A DNA stretch of 8,223 nucleotides from Arenicella sp. (GTDB taxonomy: Bacteria > Pseudomonadota > Gammaproteobacteria > Arenicellales > Arenicellaceae). The translations under genes and the position numbers were made by a program. Below, in pieces: positions 7,360 through 8,223 of this stretch (position 1 is its first letter; each line of letters starts with the position of its first letter). The notes beneath the pieces are model-generated. The model did not search any database. It was given only the letters and a program-made list of their open reading frames with translations, and had not been told where the DNA came from. Location of the stretch: assembly GCA_023299895.1 (NCBI GenBank), contig JALZWI010000177.1, positions 1 to 8,223 of the forward strand, written 5' to 3'.

Positions 7360-7680
7360 TTAAGCTTTACTTTTGTCGTCCAACTCATCTATTAGTTGAA
7401 CTAATACATAGGGCGCTACCACGACTGCCCAGAAATCAACATTATTGGCGTGCCAGCAACGAGCCTGGTCATTACTCGGCGGCACAATTAACATTGATTC
7501 AATCTTACCCTTGATTTTACTAGCATTGTCTTGGGCAAAGTCGAGCGCTACTTCAATGAGGTCGAGGGATGCGTCGACCGTTAACAAAGAACCTTTGGCA
7601 AAATAGGGTTCTAGATCATGCCAACAAATTTTCGCTGTTTCTGAGTGTAACTTCTCTGCTATTGATTGCTCTGGTTGCAT
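7360..7680 (-). CDS. DUF2288 family protein
   Basis: This small protein of 106 residues has the features of the uncharacterised DUF2288 family: an N-terminal ETAKICWHDLEPYFAKG block (14-30), a VDASLDLIEVALDFAQD helix (35-51) and the conserved end DFWAVVVAPYVLVQ (82-95). It has no signal peptide or membrane segment and is acidic at the C-terminus, so it is probably a soluble cytoplasmic protein. Its function is unknown. Length is normal for the family. No clear Shine-Dalgarno sequence precedes the ATG. It lies 121 bases upstream of pstS on the same strand. No terminator hairpin is visible between the two, so some read-through into pst is possible, although pstS has its own promoter. A functional link to phosphate uptake is not shown. 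Confidence 0.85.
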   Translation of the reverse strand: MQPEQSIAEKLHSETAKICWHDLEPYFAKGSLLTVDASLDLIEVALDFAQDNASKIKGKIESMLIVPPSNDQARCWHANNVDFWAVVVAPYVLVQLIDELDDKSKA

Positions 7681-7713
7681 AGTCTAATGATTAACAATAA
7701 CTGAGTGTTTAAA

Positions 7714-7751
7714 AAAATAGGGAGTATAAATATATAAGCCAAAGCGATAAA
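7714..7751 (-). promoter_or_regulatory. AT-rich candidate promoter region of the DUF2288 gene
   Basis: The gene needs a promoter between the upstream terminator and its ATG at 7680. Two weak options overlap here: TTGGCT (7742-7737), 17 bases, TATTTT (7719-7714); or TATACT (7728-7723) with a poor -35 TTTATC (7751-7746). I cannot choose between them from sequence alone. Confidence 0.25.
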
Positions 7752-7776
7752 AGGCTACTTTTATTAAATGAGCATT

Positions 7777-7812
7777 AAAAAAGCCCCATTGACAGATCGT
7801 CAATAGGGCTTT
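7777..7812 (-). terminator. Intrinsic terminator after the repeat-protein gene
   Basis: A 14-position stem pairs 7780-7793 with 7799-7812, with one C/A mismatch (7787/7805) and a 5-base loop. Its core is AAGCCC/GGGCTT. On the minus strand the final arm runs into six U (7782-7777). It begins 47 bases after the stop of the repeat gene and separates that gene from the DUF2288 gene. Confidence 0.88.
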
Positions 7813-7858
7813 GATCTCGAGAAAAATCGACATCAAATAGTTTAGCAAGTCTTATCTA

Positions 7859-8223
7859 TTAATCTGTCGCAGCTTTTTCAGCCATATCGATCGCTTCATC
7901 AATTACGCCATTAGAGCTATCACTAATTGCTGAACCCGCATCTTTTGCCATATCAACTGCACCGTCTAACTTAACTGTACCTTCACCTGCATCAATGACT
8001 GCACTAGCACCGTCTGCAACTGCTGAACCAGCGTCTTTAGCCATATCAGCTGCACCATCGTCTAACCCAACAGTACCTGCATCAATGACTGCGTTAGCAC
8101 CGTCTGTAACTGCTGAACCAGCATCTTTAGCCATATCAGCTGCACCGTCTATAGCACCTGCACTTGCATCAACGACTGCGTTAGCACCGTCTGCAACTGC
8201 TGAACCAGCGTCTTTAGCCATAT
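7859..8223 (-). CDS. Ala/Asp-rich tandem-repeat protein of unknown function, 5' end outside window
   Basis: Only the last 120 or so residues are visible; the frame is open through the right edge. The first Met (8221) is an internal repeat Met, since the preceding partial codon (xAT) fits the Asp found before Met in the other repeats. The visible part is three full repeats and one shortened repeat of the theme DMAKDAGSAVxDGANAVIDA followed by a variable Gly-containing linker, ending in IDMAEKAATD. It is rich in Ala, Asp and Gly and strongly acidic, with one Lys per repeat and almost no aromatic residues. Ala spaced with Met, Val and Ile suggests amphipathic helices broken by Gly linkers. I recognise no family. 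Candidates are a surface or periplasmic spacer, a LEA-like stress protein, or a low-complexity tail of a larger protein. A signal peptide, if any, would be outside the window. Confidence 0.75.
   Translation of the reverse strand, partial: MAKDAGSAVADGANAVVDASAGAIDGAADMAKDAGSAVTDGANAVIDAGTVGLDDGAADMAKDAGSAVADGASAVIDAGEGTVKLDGAVDMAKDAGSAISDSSNGVIDEAIDMAEKAATD
7886..8223 (-). repeat. Tandem coding repeat, unit 87-93 bp, at least four copies
   Basis: Units begin at the ATG of each MAKDAG: 8221, 8134, 8044 and 7951, so the spacings are 87, 90 and 93 bases. The block covering GCTAAAGA and TGCTGAACCAG (plus strand tgctgaaccagc, tctttagcca) is nearly identical at DNA level in the first three. The fourth is diverged and shortened. 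Length differences are whole codons and fall in the linker, so the frame is kept. Confidence 0.85.

Noticed and set aside
7859..8223. CRISPR array or noncoding satellite at the repeats
   Set aside because: Unit lengths vary by whole codons, the frame stays open, and there are no unique spacers between constant repeats, so this is a coding repeat.

Overview
The window reads as a piece of a moderately AT-rich gammaproteobacterial chromosome, probably from a free-living or marine lineage. I infer this from the enlarged PstC and PstA permeases, a DUF2288 protein and an ExeM-like nuclease, together with a recognisable Pho box. It is not proven from this window alone. All real genes lie on the minus strand, so transcription runs from high to low coordinates.

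Layout in transcription order. From 8223 to 7859 is the 3' part of a gene for an Ala/Asp-rich protein made of about 30-residue tandem repeats, closed by a strong intrinsic terminator (7777-7812). Next is a small DUF2288 gene (7680-7360). Then comes a complete high-affinity phosphate uptake operon, pstS-pstC-pstA-pstB-phoU (7238-1713). It is preceded by a Pho box (7304-7321), a correctly spaced -10 box and a strong ribosome binding site in front of a GTG start. The operon ends in a bidirectional hairpin terminator (1647-1684). Last, from a TTG start at 1600 and running off the left edge, is an endonuclease/exonuclease/phosphatase-type nuclease of the ExeM/NucH type. It has an N-terminal OB-fold-like domain but no signal peptide.

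How the genes work together: PstS captures phosphate in the periplasm, PstC and PstA form the inner-membrane channel, PstB supplies ATPase power, and PhoU links transporter state to the PhoR/PhoB phosphate-starvation signal. phoB and phoR are not in the window, but the Pho box implies that PhoB controls the operon. The nuclease next door could in principle release phosphate from nucleic acids, but it has no visible Pho box and no secretion signal, so that link is only a possibility.

Most of the window is a conventional Pst system. The least conventional parts are the two end genes: the leaderless nuclease, which has Met where a catalytic Asp is expected, and the acidic repeat protein of unknown function. 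No RNA gene, CRISPR array, insertion sequence, attachment site or replication origin was seen. No stretch of more than 300 bases lacks a gene.
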